A stretch of 64,000 bases of DNA from Leptospira wolbachii serovar Codice str. CDC (GTDB taxonomy: Bacteria; Spirochaetota; Leptospiria; Leptospirales; Leptospiraceae), in assembly GCF_000332515.2 (NCBI RefSeq), contig NZ_AOGZ02000008.1:124001-188000 (forward strand), written 5' to 3'. Position 1 is the first letter of the stretch; each line of letters starts with the position of its first letter. The notes under the pieces are model-generated. The model was given only the letters and a program-made list of their open reading frames with translations. It was not told the DNA's origin and did no database searches. Of the stretch, positions 1-9,160 are shown in pieces. The position numbers were made by a program, and so were the translations under genes.

Positions 1-1
1 T

Positions 2-1678
2 AAAATTGTGGGGGCATCGAATCTAAGAGCTCCGATTAATATGTTCAAACCTCATCCTCTCACTGAAGAGGAAATTTTACAAACCATCGAAGATTTTGCA
101 CGCTGTTCCGAATTAGCAAAGTTAGCTGGTTATGATGGTGTGGAGATTATGGGTAGTGAAGGTTATCTTATCAACCAATTCATTGCCAAACGAACTAATA
201 ACCGAACCGATGATTGGGGCGGGAGTTTTGAAAACCGAATCAAGTTTCCGATTGAAATCATAAAAGCAGTTCGCAAACGAGTGGGGACTGATTTTATCAT
301 CATCTATCGTTTGTCCATGTTAGATCTTGTGGAAGATGGTGGAAATATTGACGAAGTTCTTATCTTAGCCAAAGAAATTGAAAAAGCAGGAGCTACCATC
401 ATCAATACTGGAATTGGTTGGCACGAAGCAAGGATTCCTACCATTGCGATGATGGTTCCGAGAGCTGCGTTTACTTGGGTCACTGCCAAAGTCAAAGGCC
501 ACGTAAACATTCCTCTTGTGACATCGAATCGAATCAATACTCCTGATATTGCTGAGTCAGTTCTTGCCGCGGGAGATGCAGATTTAGTTTCTATGGCAAG
601 ACCCTTCCTTGCAGATTCTTTTTTTGTCAATAAAGCTGCTGCAGGAAAAGCAGAGGAGATCAATACTTGTATTGCTTGTAACCAGGCTTGTTTAGACCAT
701 ATCTTTCAAGGAAAGATATGCAGTTGTTTGGTGAATCCAAGAGCGTGCCATGAAACAGATTTAATCATAGAGAAAACAACAAAACCAAAAAAAGTAGCCG
801 TTGTTGGTGCAGGTCCTGGCGGGATGTCTTGTTCCACAACTCTTGCAGAACGCGGACATTCGGTAACTTTGTTTGATGCCCAGGGGGAACTCGGAGGTCA
901 ATTGAACATTGCACGTCGCATTCCTGGCAAAGAAGAATTTAAAGAAACCATTCGTTACTTTGGAGAAATGGTTAAAAAACATGGAGTCCAGTTAAAACTG
1001 AACACTTATGTGTCTGCGGAAGAACTCATCAAACAAGGGTTTGATGAGGTTGTATTGGCGACAGGTGTCACACCAAGAACTCCAGAGATTCCAGGAATAG
1101 ATGGAGCAAACGTTCTTAGTTATGTGGATGTTGTCCTCAAAGGTAAACCAGTGGGTAAACGAGCAGTGGTTATGGGTGCTGGTGGAATTGGTTACGATGT
1201 AAGTCTACTCTTGACGGATGCAGGCCATTCCTTTACGAAGGAAAATTATCTAAAAGAGTGGGGAATTAACCAAGAGATCACAAAAAATGGTGGCTTAGGA
1301 ACTAAAGACACTCCGCGTTCGGACAGAGAAGTGACGATGCTCAAACGTTCTAATAGCAAATTTGGTGCTACCCTTGGTAAAACAACAGGTTGGATTCATA
1401 AAACTACATTAGAGGATCGTAAAGTAACACAAATTTCCGGTGTAATATACAAAGCCATCGAAGCCGATGGAATTGTGATCGAAGTGAAGGGAGAAACAAA
1501 AAAAATTCCATGCGATACTGTAGTAGTATGTGCTGGCCAAGATCCTAACCGTTCACTACTCGAACCATTGCAAAAAGCCAATATTCCTGTACATTTGATT
1601 GGTGGTGCAGATTTAGCATCCGAACTGGATGCCAAAAGGGCCATTGACCAAGGAACGAGGTTAGCAGTTACCATCTAG
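2..1678 (+). CDS. fadH: 2,4-dienoyl-CoA reductase (NADPH), OYE/FMN + 4Fe-4S + FAD type, 5' end cut by window
   Basis: The frame is already open at base 2, so the true start lies upstream and about 110 residues of the usual roughly 670 are missing. The visible part begins inside the FMN-binding old-yellow-enzyme barrel, which contains an NRTDDWGGSFENR segment. A cysteine cluster follows (CIACNQAC, then C-S-C and a further C about 12-20 residues on), as expected for the 4Fe-4S centre. Next comes a Rossmann motif (VAVVGAGPGGM) and a second dinucleotide motif (AVVMGAGGIG). The family reduces 2,4-dienoyl-CoA during beta-oxidation of unsaturated fatty acids, in the cytosol. It looks like a housekeeping neighbour with no link to the polysaccharide genes. 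The next gene starts only 8 bases after the stop. Related trimethylamine dehydrogenase-type enzymes share this layout, so the substrate is inferred from family. Confidence 0.85.
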   Translation, partial: KIVGASNLRAPINMFKPHPLTEEEILQTIEDFARCSELAKLAGYDGVEIMGSEGYLINQFIAKRTNNRTDDWGGSFENRIKFPIEIIKAVRKRVGTDFIIIYRLSMLDLVEDGGNIDEVLILAKEIEKAGATIINTGIGWHEARIPTIAMMVPRAAFTWVTAKVKGHVNIPLVTSNRINTPDIAESVLAAGDADLVSMARPFLADSFFVNKAAAGKAEEINTCIACNQACLDHIFQGKICSCLVNPRACHETDLIIEKTTKPKKVAVVGAGPGGMSCSTTLAERGHSVTLFDAQGELGGQLNIARRIPGKEEFKETIRYFGEMVKKHGVQLKLNTYVSAEELIKQGFDEVVLATGVTPRTPEIPGIDGANVLSYVDVVLKGKPVGKRAVVMGAGGIGYDVSLLLTDAGHSFTKENYLKEWGINQEITKNGGLGTKDTPRSDREVTMLKRSNSKFGATLGKTTGWIHKTTLEDRKVTQISGVIYKAIEADGIVIEVKGETKKIPCDTVVVCAGQDPNRSLLEPLQKANIPVHLIGGADLASELDAKRAIDQGTRLAVTI

Positions 1679-1686
1679 CCTTTGTT

Positions 1687-2514
1687 ATGGGATTGAAACG
1701 ACCTCTTAAAATCAGTGTTAAAAATGCCGAATATCAGGTTTTGCTCGCTTTGCGAACGAACCGATCCAAACGAAGCCAAGAAAAGGAAGTTTTTGTAGAA
1801 GGAACGGAAGGCATCAAACAACTGATAGAGGCTCGTTGGGAAGTCACTCGCATCCTGTATCGGGATGGTGTGACATTATCCCAATGGGGCAAATCGGTCT
1901 TAAAAAATTTCACCAAAGCAAAACAATTTGAAGTCGCACCCAATTTGTATGCGGAACTTTCTGAAAAGGAAAATCCTTCTGAGTTAATTGTTACAGCAAA
2001 AATTTACACACATTCGCTGGCTGAACTAACTTCGGTAGAGAAACCAAATCCGTTTTATGTACTCTTTGACAGACCTAGTGATTTAGGAAATTTTGGATCT
2101 CTTTTACGATCGGCCGACGCTTTTCAAGTGGATGTCGTTTTTGTTTTGGGACACTCCATTGATGTTTATGATCCCAAGGTCATTCGCTCAAGTCTAGGAA
2201 GTGTATTCCATATAAAATTGGTATTTCTGGAGTCACTTACTCAATTGGAAACGTTTCTGAAAGATGAAAAGGAAAGATGTGGGTTAACGGTGGTAGGAAC
2301 TGATTCAGAGGGCTCTCAATCTTTAATGGTTCAAAATTTAAATTCTCCCATTATGATTATTTTGGGGAACGAAGCCAAAGGGATGAGTGTTCATTTACAA
2401 TCCCTTTGCGATTTTATAGTCAATATTCCCATGTTAGGTGTTGTTAATTCACTAAATGTTTCCTGTGCTGGCTCTATCCTACTTTGGGAAGTGGCAAAGA
2501 ACCGAGGCAAATAG
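1687..2514 (+). CDS. TrmH/SpoU-family RNA 2'-O-methyltransferase
   Basis: A 275-residue protein carrying the three SpoU signatures. Motif 1 is LGNFGSLLRSADAF, near residue 135. Motif 2 is ILGNEAKGM, near residue 225. Motif 3 is VVNSLNVSCAGSILLW, at the C-terminus. The N-terminal part looks like the SpoU substrate-binding domain (KEVFVEGTEGIKQLIEA). The family transfers methyl from SAM to a ribose 2'-OH of rRNA or tRNA through a trefoil-knot fold. The exact RNA target cannot be read from the sequence. It starts with ATG 8 bases after the dienoyl-CoA reductase, so the two are probably co-transcribed. It converges on the minus-strand lipoprotein gene, with only 27 bases between the two ends, and I see no clear terminator hairpin there. 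Confidence 0.85.
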   Translation: MGLKRPLKISVKNAEYQVLLALRTNRSKRSQEKEVFVEGTEGIKQLIEARWEVTRILYRDGVTLSQWGKSVLKNFTKAKQFEVAPNLYAELSEKENPSELIVTAKIYTHSLAELTSVEKPNPFYVLFDRPSDLGNFGSLLRSADAFQVDVVFVLGHSIDVYDPKVIRSSLGSVFHIKLVFLESLTQLETFLKDEKERCGLTVVGTDSEGSQSLMVQNLNSPIMIILGNEAKGMSVHLQSLCDFIVNIPMLGVVNSLNVSCAGSILLWEVAKNRGK

Positions 2515-2541
2515 CACACAGTTTAACCATGTAATTCTTTT

Positions 2542-2736
2542 TTATCGGCAAGTAGCAATAGTTCCGTCGGGATTGTATTTTACGCTGGCTCCCGATGTGA
2601 ACTGGATGTATTTGACCCCATCCACACAAACCTCGTCATAACCGAAATATTTGGCGCAACCACGAGATATGGTTCCGCATCCCACAAAAAATAAACTAAA
2701 AAACAACAAAATACGAATGGGTTTAAGTGGTTTCAT
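2542..2736 (-). CDS. small putative lipoprotein
   Basis: A 64-residue protein. The start at 2736 was chosen over the longer frame to 2766 because an AGGAG Shine-Dalgarno lies 7 bases upstream of this ATG and the N-terminus then reads as a signal peptide: MKPLKP, a hydrophobic stretch, then a lipobox-like FFVGC with Cys near residue 18. The mature part is about 45 residues. It has a few further cysteines and an FGYDEVCVDGVKYIQF segment common to short leptospiral lipoproteins of unknown function. The start overlaps the end of the PlsC-like gene by 14 bases, so the two are probably co-transcribed and translationally coupled. No function can be assigned. Confidence 0.65.
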   Translation of the reverse strand: MKPLKPIRILLFFSLFFVGCGTISRGCAKYFGYDEVCVDGVKYIQFTSGASVKYNPDGTIATCR

Positions 2737-3847
2737 TTGGCACTCCTTGGGTTGTGAAAATTCCATTCCAGACTTCTTCTAAGTGAGTTAGATGAGCAGT
2801 GAGTTGGTTTTTATGGTACATGACAATATTCGATTTCTTTAAATTGTGAACGGATTTTGGTATGTGATAAAGGATTTCTTTCGTGTGAACGGTTTCTTCT
2901 TCCCAATCAATGAGTTTAAATTGTTTTAGTTTTGCAAATATAGATTCAAGTTGGGTGTGAAAACTTTCTTTGCGCAGTTCAGAGGCAACCGCAATTTCTG
3001 GGAATGTTGATTCAATTTGTTTTTTGAGTTTTATAAGAAGGTCAATGAATTGGTTTTTTTTGATTTTAGTTTCTTTCCCAAATTTTAATAATACATAAGA
3101 AGTTAGATTTCCCAGTGTGATGGTATAATTTTTACCAAGTTTATCTCCCACAAGACGAATCACTTGATCCGCAGTTTGGTTTGAATCAATTTGAAAAGGT
3201 TTCCCGTATTTAATGTATAGTTTCGTTTTTTGATAGGAAAGATGGTCATACGTTAGCGTGAAGCTATTGAAATGGAGATTATCGATTTTGGATTTGATAT
3301 AGTAAGCTCCACGTTTGATTTGGTTTAAAAAACCGTCATGGCTATAAGTTCCTTCCGGAAACATAAATAAATCGCGCCCTCTTTTGATATTGGCTACAAG
3401 TTCGGTCCACTCACTATCTACTTTGTCTCTTAGTTCGCCTGATTTGATCAGCTCTCTTGCATTATCGCGAAAAGGTCGTTTGATGGGAACGGCCCCAATG
3501 TAACGTAACAAAAAAGGAATGATTTTTGTGGCATCAATGAATTGGAAAATCCATTTGATAATTCCTTTTGCTCGAAATTCTTTTTGCAGAAACCCCGATT
3601 GTAACATGTCTTCTCTTGCGGGAATGATCATCTTGATTTTTGGTTGGAGTCTGCGATAGACCATAGATAGAGACACAACGTCCGCTTCCGATACATGGTT
3701 GCATAGTAAGGCTGAAGGGTAGGGGGTTTCAAAATGATCCAAGTTACCTGAAAAGTTTTCTTCTATGGAATGGAAAACCACTCCTTTGCCCAAACTGACT
3801 AATTTGATTAGAAAATCATAGAGAACCGTATGTTTTTTTGGTTTCAT
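2723..3847 (-). CDS. PlsC-like 1-acyl-sn-glycerol-3-phosphate acyltransferase family protein
   Basis: A membrane-associated acyltransferase with all the expected blocks. NHVSEAD matches the catalytic NHxxxxD box. GAVPIKRP is the third block, and FPEGTYSHDG corresponds to the FPEGT(R)S phosphate-binding block. The C-terminal 150 residues beyond the acyltransferase core are charged and unassigned. The frame is open to an ATG at 3973 (416 aa in all). I prefer the ATG at 3847 (374 aa, MKPKKHTVLYDF) because the extra 42 residues look uncharacteristic of the family and would run across the palindrome at 3954-3970. None of the candidate starts (3973, 3874, 3847) has a convincing ribosome site, so this is unsettled. 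The family acylates lysophosphatidate or a related lipid in phospholipid synthesis. It diverges from the MarR-type regulator. Confidence 0.75.
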   Translation of the reverse strand: MKPKKHTVLYDFLIKLVSLGKGVVFHSIEENFSGNLDHFETPYPSALLCNHVSEADVVSLSMVYRRLQPKIKMIIPAREDMLQSGFLQKEFRAKGIIKWIFQFIDATKIIPFLLRYIGAVPIKRPFRDNARELIKSGELRDKVDSEWTELVANIKRGRDLFMFPEGTYSHDGFLNQIKRGAYYIKSKIDNLHFNSFTLTYDHLSYQKTKLYIKYGKPFQIDSNQTADQVIRLVGDKLGKNYTITLGNLTSYVLLKFGKETKIKKNQFIDLLIKLKKQIESTFPEIAVASELRKESFHTQLESIFAKLKQFKLIDWEEETVHTKEILYHIPKSVHNLKKSNIVMYHKNQLTAHLTHLEEVWNGIFTTQGVPNETT

Positions 3848-3953
3848 TGCGAATGGTATGGCCCTGTTGGTCATCGGAGTCAATTGGAAAAACGGCCATC
3901 CCTCCCGGCCTGGATCTGACAAAACGAAAAAACCTGCGATTCTGACTTGACCT

Positions 3954-3970
3954 TGTTCAAATACTGAACA
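3954..3970. promoter_or_regulatory. palindromic operator candidate (TGTTCA-N5-TGAACA)
   Basis: Perfect inverted repeat: 6-base arms TGTTCA (3954-3959) and TGAACA (3965-3970) with a 5-base spacer. It lies between the divergent PlsC-like gene and the EPS-type MarR gene. The size fits a dimeric winged-helix repressor, so autoregulation by the neighbouring MarR protein is a natural guess. This is inference from position and symmetry only. Confidence 0.35.
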
Positions 3971-4059
3971 CATTTTGTAAAATGAATGGGACTCAGGGGG
4001 CGAAGCTACGCCTAGTGGGTCGCATCGAGCCGCTTTGGGGATTTTTGTCCCATCCTCCT

Positions 4060-4401
4060 ATGAAAGATAATTATCAATACAATGACCACCACCTGAAGCT
4101 CTTACAATTGCTTCAAGAAAACCCACATTTATCTCAACGGGATGCCTCCGATGTCATGGGTTTGAGTCTTGGTAAGGTAAACTATATTCTAAAAGCATTT
4201 TTAGATAAAGGCCTGATAAAAATGAATAACTTTCGAAATAATAAAAATAAACTTTCTTATACCTATTTACTAACACCTAGGGGCATTGAAGAAAAGGCTC
4301 GTATGACTCTCCATTTTTATGAAGTGAAAAAAAGAGAGTATGAGGCACTTCGTGCGGAAGTAGAAAAGTTAGGTGATAGTTTGGAAAGTTTGGAAGCTTA
4401 G
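4060..4401 (+). CDS. EPS-associated MarR-family winged-helix transcriptional regulator
   Basis: A 113-residue protein starting MKDNYQYNDHHLKLLQLLQ. It has a winged-helix domain at about residues 10-75 (NPHLSQRDASDVMGLSLGKVNYILKAFLDKGLI) and a C-terminal helix rich in Lys and Glu (EVKKREYEALRAEVEKLG), probably for dimerisation. It matches the small MarR-type family known at the front of exopolysaccharide and O-antigen loci. The frame extends upstream to an ATG at 3982, but the extra 26 residues do not look like family sequence, so ATG 4060 was chosen; no strong ribosome site is visible for either start. It stands directly before the long plus-strand polysaccharide block and is the obvious candidate regulator of that block. 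A palindrome lies about 90 bases upstream. Confidence 0.75.
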   Translation: MKDNYQYNDHHLKLLQLLQENPHLSQRDASDVMGLSLGKVNYILKAFLDKGLIKMNNFRNNKNKLSYTYLLTPRGIEEKARMTLHFYEVKKREYEALRAEVEKLGDSLESLEA

Positions 4402-4448
4402 GCACTAGTGCATATACAGTGGTTACTTTTCTTTAAGGTAGGAATCAA

Positions 4449-5399
4449 TTGAATCAAGATTCAAAAATATATATAGCAGGCCACAAAGGATTGGTAGGAT
4501 CAGCTTTAGTTCGCCTCCTAAATCAATCAGGATTTAAAAATGTAATCGGAAGGACCCGTGCGGAAATGGACCTAGCGGATCAAACCAAAGTTTACGATTT
4601 TTTTGCCAAAGAAAAACCAGAGTATGTTTTTTTAGCGGCGGCCAAAGTTGGTGGGATTTTTGCGAACAATACGTATCCTGCTGAATTTATTTTTTCTAAC
4701 TTACAAATTCAGAACAATATCATTGATGCCGCTTATAGAAACGGTGTTAAAAAATTATGTTTTTTGGGTTCATCTTGTATTTACCCAAAATTCGCAAAAC
4801 AACCAATGGATGAAGGACAATTGTTGGATGGAAAATTGGAACCAACAAACGAGCCTTATGCGGTGGCGAAAATTGCCGGAATTGTGATGTGCCAATCCTA
4901 CAATCGTCAGTATGGCACTAATTATATTTCTGTAATGCCTACTAATTTATATGGACCTGGTGACAACTACCATCCTGAAAATTCCCATGTTTTGCCTGCT
5001 CTCCTTCGTCGTTTTCATGAAGCCAAAATACAAAATTTGCCTGAAGTTGTGATCTGGGGTACGGGAAAACCATTACGTGAATTTTTATATTCCGAGGACA
5101 TGGCGCGGGCCTGCATTTTTCTCATGCAAAATTATGATGTTACCACTGATCCGAAAGGTGGGGAACATGTAAATGTTGGATCTGGAATTGAAGTGAGCAT
5201 CAAAGAATTAGCCGAAACGATTAAGAGTGTAGTGGGGTACGAAGGTAATTTAACTTTTGATCTTACGAAACCGGATGGAACTCCGAGAAAACTATTAGAT
5301 GTCTCGAAACTCCATAAAATGGGCTGGAAACACGAGGTTGAATTAAAAGACGGAGTACGTGCTGCCTATACTGATTTTCTAGAAAACGGGAAACTCTAA
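4449..5399 (+). CDS. fcl: GDP-L-fucose synthase-like NAD(P)-dependent epimerase/reductase
   Basis: 316 residues, the normal length for the family. The N-terminal nucleotide motif reads GHKGLVGSA. The characteristic GSSCIYP block and the catalytic YAVAK (Y-x3-K) follow, and the [21 protein letters not shown] substrate segment is the classic Fcl signature. The known enzyme converts GDP-4-keto-6-deoxymannose to GDP-L-fucose by 3,5-epimerisation and reduction. The start is TTG, with AAGGTAGGA just upstream. It is the first biosynthetic gene after the regulator. The partner dehydratase gmd is not in this window, so either it lies elsewhere or this paralogue acts on another nucleotide sugar. Confidence 0.85.
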   Translation: MNQDSKIYIAGHKGLVGSALVRLLNQSGFKNVIGRTRAEMDLADQTKVYDFFAKEKPEYVFLAAAKVGGIFANNTYPAEFIFSNLQIQNNIIDAAYRNGVKKLCFLGSSCIYPKFAKQPMDEGQLLDGKLEPTNEPYAVAKIAGIVMCQSYNRQYGTNYISVMPTNLYGPGDNYHPENSHVLPALLRRFHEAKIQNLPEVVIWGTGKPLREFLYSEDMARACIFLMQNYDVTTDPKGGEHVNVGSGIEVSIKELAETIKSVVGYEGNLTFDLTKPDGTPRKLLDVSKLHKMGWKHEVELKDGVRAAYTDFLENGKL

Positions 5400-5401
5400 C
5401 A

Positions 5402-6409
5402 TTGGCTAAGGTATTTGTTTCCACTTTCCCTTTTTGTAGAACTAGTAATGCTGCGTTAAAGATTTTGGAATCTAGCGGGCATAAGGTGGAGATCAATCCC
5501 TTGGGCCGTAAAATGAAGCCGAGCGAGGTTGTCGAATTTGCCCGTAACTTCGATGCCTTAATTGCGGGCACAGAAGATCTCACAGATCTTGTAACAGAAT
5601 CTAAATCACTGAAATTGATCTCTAGAGTCGGTGTGGGGCTCGATAGTGTTCCCTTGGATCTGTGTAGAGAAAAAGAGGTTTCTGTGGCTTATACACCAGA
5701 TGCTGTTTCTCCTGCTGTCTCCGAACTTGCTGTTTGTTTGATCGTGGATGGGATGCGAAAGGTATCCTTTGCCGATAGAGAGATTAGATCGGGTCAGTGG
5801 ACAAGACCTTATGGGGAAAGAATCGGTGGGTCAACAATAGGAATTTTAGGTTTCGGTAGAATCGGCAAACGAGTTGCCTCTCATTTACTCGGGTATCTTC
5901 CGAAAGAGATTTTAGTTTGTGATTTGATAGACCAGAAAGAATCTATCACACAGTTTCTTGGAGTATCCACTAACATTCATAAAATGAATGAAACACTGGG
6001 GAAAAACTGGGGAAAAACTACGATTAAACAAGTTGATTTAGATACCTTGTTAAAAACATCCGATGCCATTACCATCCATGTTCCTCTAACGAATGAGACT
6101 AAAAATTTGCTAAATTTTGAGAACCTCTCACGTATGAAGCGGAATGCAGTTTTAGTCAACACGGCTAGGGGTGGAATTGTTAATGAAAATGATTTATACA
6201 AAGTAATAAAGGAAAACTTAATATCCTCTGCGGCCATGGATGTGTTTGAGGAAGAGCCATACAACGGCCCTTTACGTGAATTGGAAAATGTGATTTTGAC
6301 CCAGCATATGGGTTCTTGTTCCAATGATTGCCGAGAAGATATGGAAAGAGAAGCGGCAGAAAATGTTGTTGGATTTTTTAGTGGTGGGCGTTGGGAGAGG
6401 GTAGTTTAG
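5402..6409 (+). CDS. D-isomer-specific 2-hydroxyacid dehydrogenase (SerA/PGDH-like)
   Basis: 335 residues. The NAD-binding motif is GILGFGRIGKRV, near residue 145. The catalytic set is visible: Arg in NTARGGIV, Glu in VFEEEPY and His in LTQHMGS. An insertion of about 25-30 residues follows the second strand of the Rossmann fold (around residues 180-210), compared with ordinary phosphoglycerate dehydrogenases. The start is TTG, 2 bases after the fcl stop, so the two genes are coupled. In a surface-polysaccharide locus such an enzyme may make or reduce a hydroxyacid substituent (for example a lactyl- or glyceryl-type group), but that is only inference from context. The substrate cannot be read from the sequence. 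Confidence 0.75.
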   Translation: MAKVFVSTFPFCRTSNAALKILESSGHKVEINPLGRKMKPSEVVEFARNFDALIAGTEDLTDLVTESKSLKLISRVGVGLDSVPLDLCREKEVSVAYTPDAVSPAVSELAVCLIVDGMRKVSFADREIRSGQWTRPYGERIGGSTIGILGFGRIGKRVASHLLGYLPKEILVCDLIDQKESITQFLGVSTNIHKMNETLGKNWGKTTIKQVDLDTLLKTSDAITIHVPLTNETKNLLNFENLSRMKRNAVLVNTARGGIVNENDLYKVIKENLISSAAMDVFEEEPYNGPLRELENVILTQHMGSCSNDCREDMEREAAENVVGFFSGGRWERVV

Positions 6410-6419
6410 GTGAAAGTTT

Positions 6420-8168
6420 TTGAATCGGGGATTCAACTTTAATATGTTGTCTACCTTTATAAAGATATTAAATTACCTGCATCCGAGAAGGAAGGTTCAA
6501 TTTATTGGATTGGGTATTCTGATTTTAATCTCATCAGTTTCTGAGATCGTTAGCATAGGTGCCATTGTCCCATTTTTAGGTGTAGTTACCAATCCAGAGT
6601 CAGCTGTAGAATATTTTAATAAGATTAGTTTTGTTCGGGGTTTATTCCAAACACTTGCGCCAAGTGATTTAGTCTTATTCTTCACGATTGCTTTTGGTGC
6701 TGCTGCTCTTATTTCAGGTGTGATCCGCTTGGTTCTTCTTTATGCAACGATTCGGTTATCAAACTCAACCGGTGCCGAACTCAGTGTTGATTTGTATAAA
6801 AAAACTTTATACCAACCTTACAAAGTGCATATATCGAGAAATACAAGTGAAATCATATCTGGCATCACTCAAAAAGTAGCTTCTGCCAGTGGGGTTTTGA
6901 TTTCCCTTGTTACAGTCGCTTCTTCTTTTTTTATATTTTTATCCATCATTGTATCGTTAGTTTATATCGATCCAATTTTGACTATTATGTCTGGCATTGT
7001 TTTTTCAGGCTTTTACTTAGTAATCGCTAAAGTGACCAGATCCAAAGTTTCCTTAAACGGTCAAATTATAGCCAAGGAGCAGACGGGCATTGTTAGGTCG
7101 CTGCAAGAAGGGTTAGGTGGAATTCGAGATATCATCTTAGATAATAGCCATGAATTGTATTGTCATATTTACCGAACATCCTTGTTTCGATTGACTAAGT
7201 CCAATTCCGAAAATACATTTTTGAACCAATCACCACGATTTGCATTAGAGGCAATTGGATTGGTTTTGATTTCTTTTTTAGCCTATTGGGCAACCTTAGA
7301 AAATGGAAGTTTGCAATCGGCAATACCAGCTCTTGGTGCCCTGGGGATGGGAGCGCAGAGGCTTCTACCTTTATTGCAACAGTGGTATGGAAACTGGAGT
7401 AACTATGTTTCCCTAAAACCTGCATTATCGGAGGTTTTTTTACTTTTGGATCAAAAAATTCCAGAGGAATATATATCTACAATTCCCTTAGAACCCCTCA
7501 GATTTGAGAAGGAAATCAAGATAGTTGATCTTGGTTTTTCTTATCCGGGAACCAATAAGAAGGTATTAAATTCAGTAAATTTATCAATCCCAGTTGGTGC
7601 AAGAATTGGAATCATTGGAGAAACGGGGAGTGGAAAATCTACCCTTATGGATCTTCTTATGGGTTTAGTGGAACCTACTTCTGGGAAGATATTCATCGAT
7701 AACAATGAATTAAATTCTATTAATTATTTGCAATGGCGGAAAACAATCGCACATGTACCGCAGTCCATCTTTCTTGCTGATACTACGATTGCTGAGAACA
7801 TTGCGTTTGGTGAAAGTCAGGAAAAAATAAATTTTGCCCAACTCGAAAAGGCCATCGAAGTCTCTCAGCTAACTACCTTTATAAAATCTTTGCCCAACGG
7901 AATTAATACCAGTGTCGGAGAGAGGGGAGTTCGATTGTCTGGTGGTCAAAGGCAACGGATAGGAATTGCACGAGCCATCTATAAAAATGCAAAGGTTATC
8001 TTTTTTGATGAGGCGACAAGTGCGCTCGATGGAGAAACAGAGCAGTCGGTTATAGCATCGATTGAATCATTGGATCGAAACCTGACGGTTGTTATGATTG
8101 CACACAGGCTCTCTACATTAAAAAATTGTGATAGGATATTTGAATTTGTCGGTGGAAAAATTACATAA
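6420..8168 (+). CDS. ABC exporter, fused membrane and ATPase domains (PglK/MsbA-like)
   Basis: 582 residues. The N-terminal half has about six membrane segments. The C-terminal ATPase has Walker A GETGSGKST (near residue 402), the Q-loop VPQSIF, the signature LSGGQRQR (near 505), Walker B VIFFDEATSALD (near 530) and the H-loop IAHRLS. Length and layout fit half-size exporters that dimerise in the inner membrane. The N-terminal segment (SVSEIVSIGAIVPFLGV) resembles the PglK-type flippases of lipid-linked oligosaccharides more than lipid-A MsbA. The start is TTG with AGGTG 7 bases upstream; an ATG at 6444 is the alternative. The stop overlaps the next start by one base (TAATG). A canonical Wzx is encoded at 53 kb, so this would be a second candidate flippase. 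Confidence 0.8.
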   Translation: MNRGFNFNMLSTFIKILNYLHPRRKVQFIGLGILILISSVSEIVSIGAIVPFLGVVTNPESAVEYFNKISFVRGLFQTLAPSDLVLFFTIAFGAAALISGVIRLVLLYATIRLSNSTGAELSVDLYKKTLYQPYKVHISRNTSEIISGITQKVASASGVLISLVTVASSFFIFLSIIVSLVYIDPILTIMSGIVFSGFYLVIAKVTRSKVSLNGQIIAKEQTGIVRSLQEGLGGIRDIILDNSHELYCHIYRTSLFRLTKSNSENTFLNQSPRFALEAIGLVLISFLAYWATLENGSLQSAIPALGALGMGAQRLLPLLQQWYGNWSNYVSLKPALSEVFLLLDQKIPEEYISTIPLEPLRFEKEIKIVDLGFSYPGTNKKVLNSVNLSIPVGARIGIIGETGSGKSTLMDLLMGLVEPTSGKIFIDNNELNSINYLQWRKTIAHVPQSIFLADTTIAENIAFGESQEKINFAQLEKAIEVSQLTTFIKSLPNGINTSVGERGVRLSGGQRQRIGIARAIYKNAKVIFFDEATSALDGETEQSVIASIESLDRNLTVVMIAHRLSTLKNCDRIFEFVGGKIT

Positions 8169-9067
8169 TGAGATTGTTGCATTTATTGAAACGTAAATTA
8201 TTTACTCTTCCGTATAACTTTGTACGAAAGGCTTTGGTGTTATTCTGGAGTTCTCATCGTTTTATAATCAAGAAAAATCAGGTTTTTAAAGATAAACATA
8301 TCGGTGAGACTTGTATTCTTTTGGGTAATGGTGGTTCCATTAAATATTACGATATTTCTAAATTACCTAAAGATATGCCAATTATATCCTGCTCCTATGC
8401 ACTAATTGATAAGAGACTTGAAGGTTTAAATGTAAAATACAATGTTTTAACCGATACGTATTTACTATATAGAATTTTGTTTAATACATACGGGTTTATG
8501 CGGAAATTCCAAGTGAACCAAGTGCGGTCAATTTTTGAGCGATTGATTTCTCGAAATCCGCAAGTTCATTTTTTTACCAGTATCACAAACTTTTATTCTA
8601 CAATCGCGCGCTCAAAGAACGTAAGTTTTTTTTATCATTTTGGTGAAAAAGAGACTTATAAACACGATCTTGCCGGAGTCTTTTCAAATTGTGCTGCTGC
8701 GGCAGATGTAATGATGGCAACAGCAAAATATTTAGGCTTTAAAAAAGCCATTATCATTGGTTGTGATTATTTCGGTGTTCCACCTATGCTCGGTCATTTT
8801 TATGCCAACTATAAACCCTTCGAGTATAACGAGGCAAATTATTCTGAATACAGAGCAAGAGTTTTGAAAGCATCTGCTGGATTGGATGTATTGGTTATTT
8901 TGCCAAAGGGAATCAAATCTCCTGATTTTAAGTATGATTCTTATGAAAGCTATTTCGGACTTCAAAGAAATTATCAAGAGAATACAGAAATTATTGATAG
9001 GGAATATATCGATAGTTTTAGTAAGGCAGCAGATTCTATTCAGACTATAATGGATTTGGATCAATAG
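8168..9067 (+). CDS. uncharacterised DUF115/MptE-like protein of surface-carbohydrate loci
   Basis: 299 residues with no confident family match by eye. It has an N-terminal basic and hydrophobic stretch, then ILLGNGGSIKYYDISKL followed by PIISCSYALID. Near residue 195 it has KAIIIGCDYFG. A GNGxS block, a later short hydrophobic strand and a GxDxxG-like block is the pattern of DUF115/MptE-like proteins, which are often found with motility-associated or capsule glycosyltransferases and nonulosonate genes. That family placement is tentative. The start overlaps the ABC exporter stop by one base, so it is probably expressed with the exporter. It directly precedes the pseudaminic acid block, which suggests a role in transfer or handling of that sugar. 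Confidence 0.55.
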   Translation: MRLLHLLKRKLFTLPYNFVRKALVLFWSSHRFIIKKNQVFKDKHIGETCILLGNGGSIKYYDISKLPKDMPIISCSYALIDKRLEGLNVKYNVLTDTYLLYRILFNTYGFMRKFQVNQVRSIFERLISRNPQVHFFTSITNFYSTIARSKNVSFFYHFGEKETYKHDLAGVFSNCAAAADVMMATAKYLGFKKAIIIGCDYFGVPPMLGHFYANYKPFEYNEANYSEYRARVLKASAGLDVLVILPKGIKSPDFKYDSYESYFGLQRNYQENTEIIDREYIDSFSKAADSIQTIMDLDQ

Positions 9068-9117
9068 CAATCTTTTCTGAAATCCTCTTTCAATTTATAA
9101 GAAATGATTTCGACTTT

Positions 9118-9145
9118 TTGACTTCACAGTAAGTAAGTTTAATTT
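9118..9145 (+). promoter_or_regulatory. weak sigma70-like promoter candidate before the pse block
   Basis: TTGACT at 9118-9123, then a 16-base spacer and TAATTT at 9140-9145. The -35 is good and the -10 is poor. It lies in a 93-base gap, the first clear break in a run of overlapping genes, upstream of pseC at 9161. It would give a very short leader. Low confidence. Confidence 0.25.
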
Positions 9146-9160
9146 TAGGAACGTATAAAA

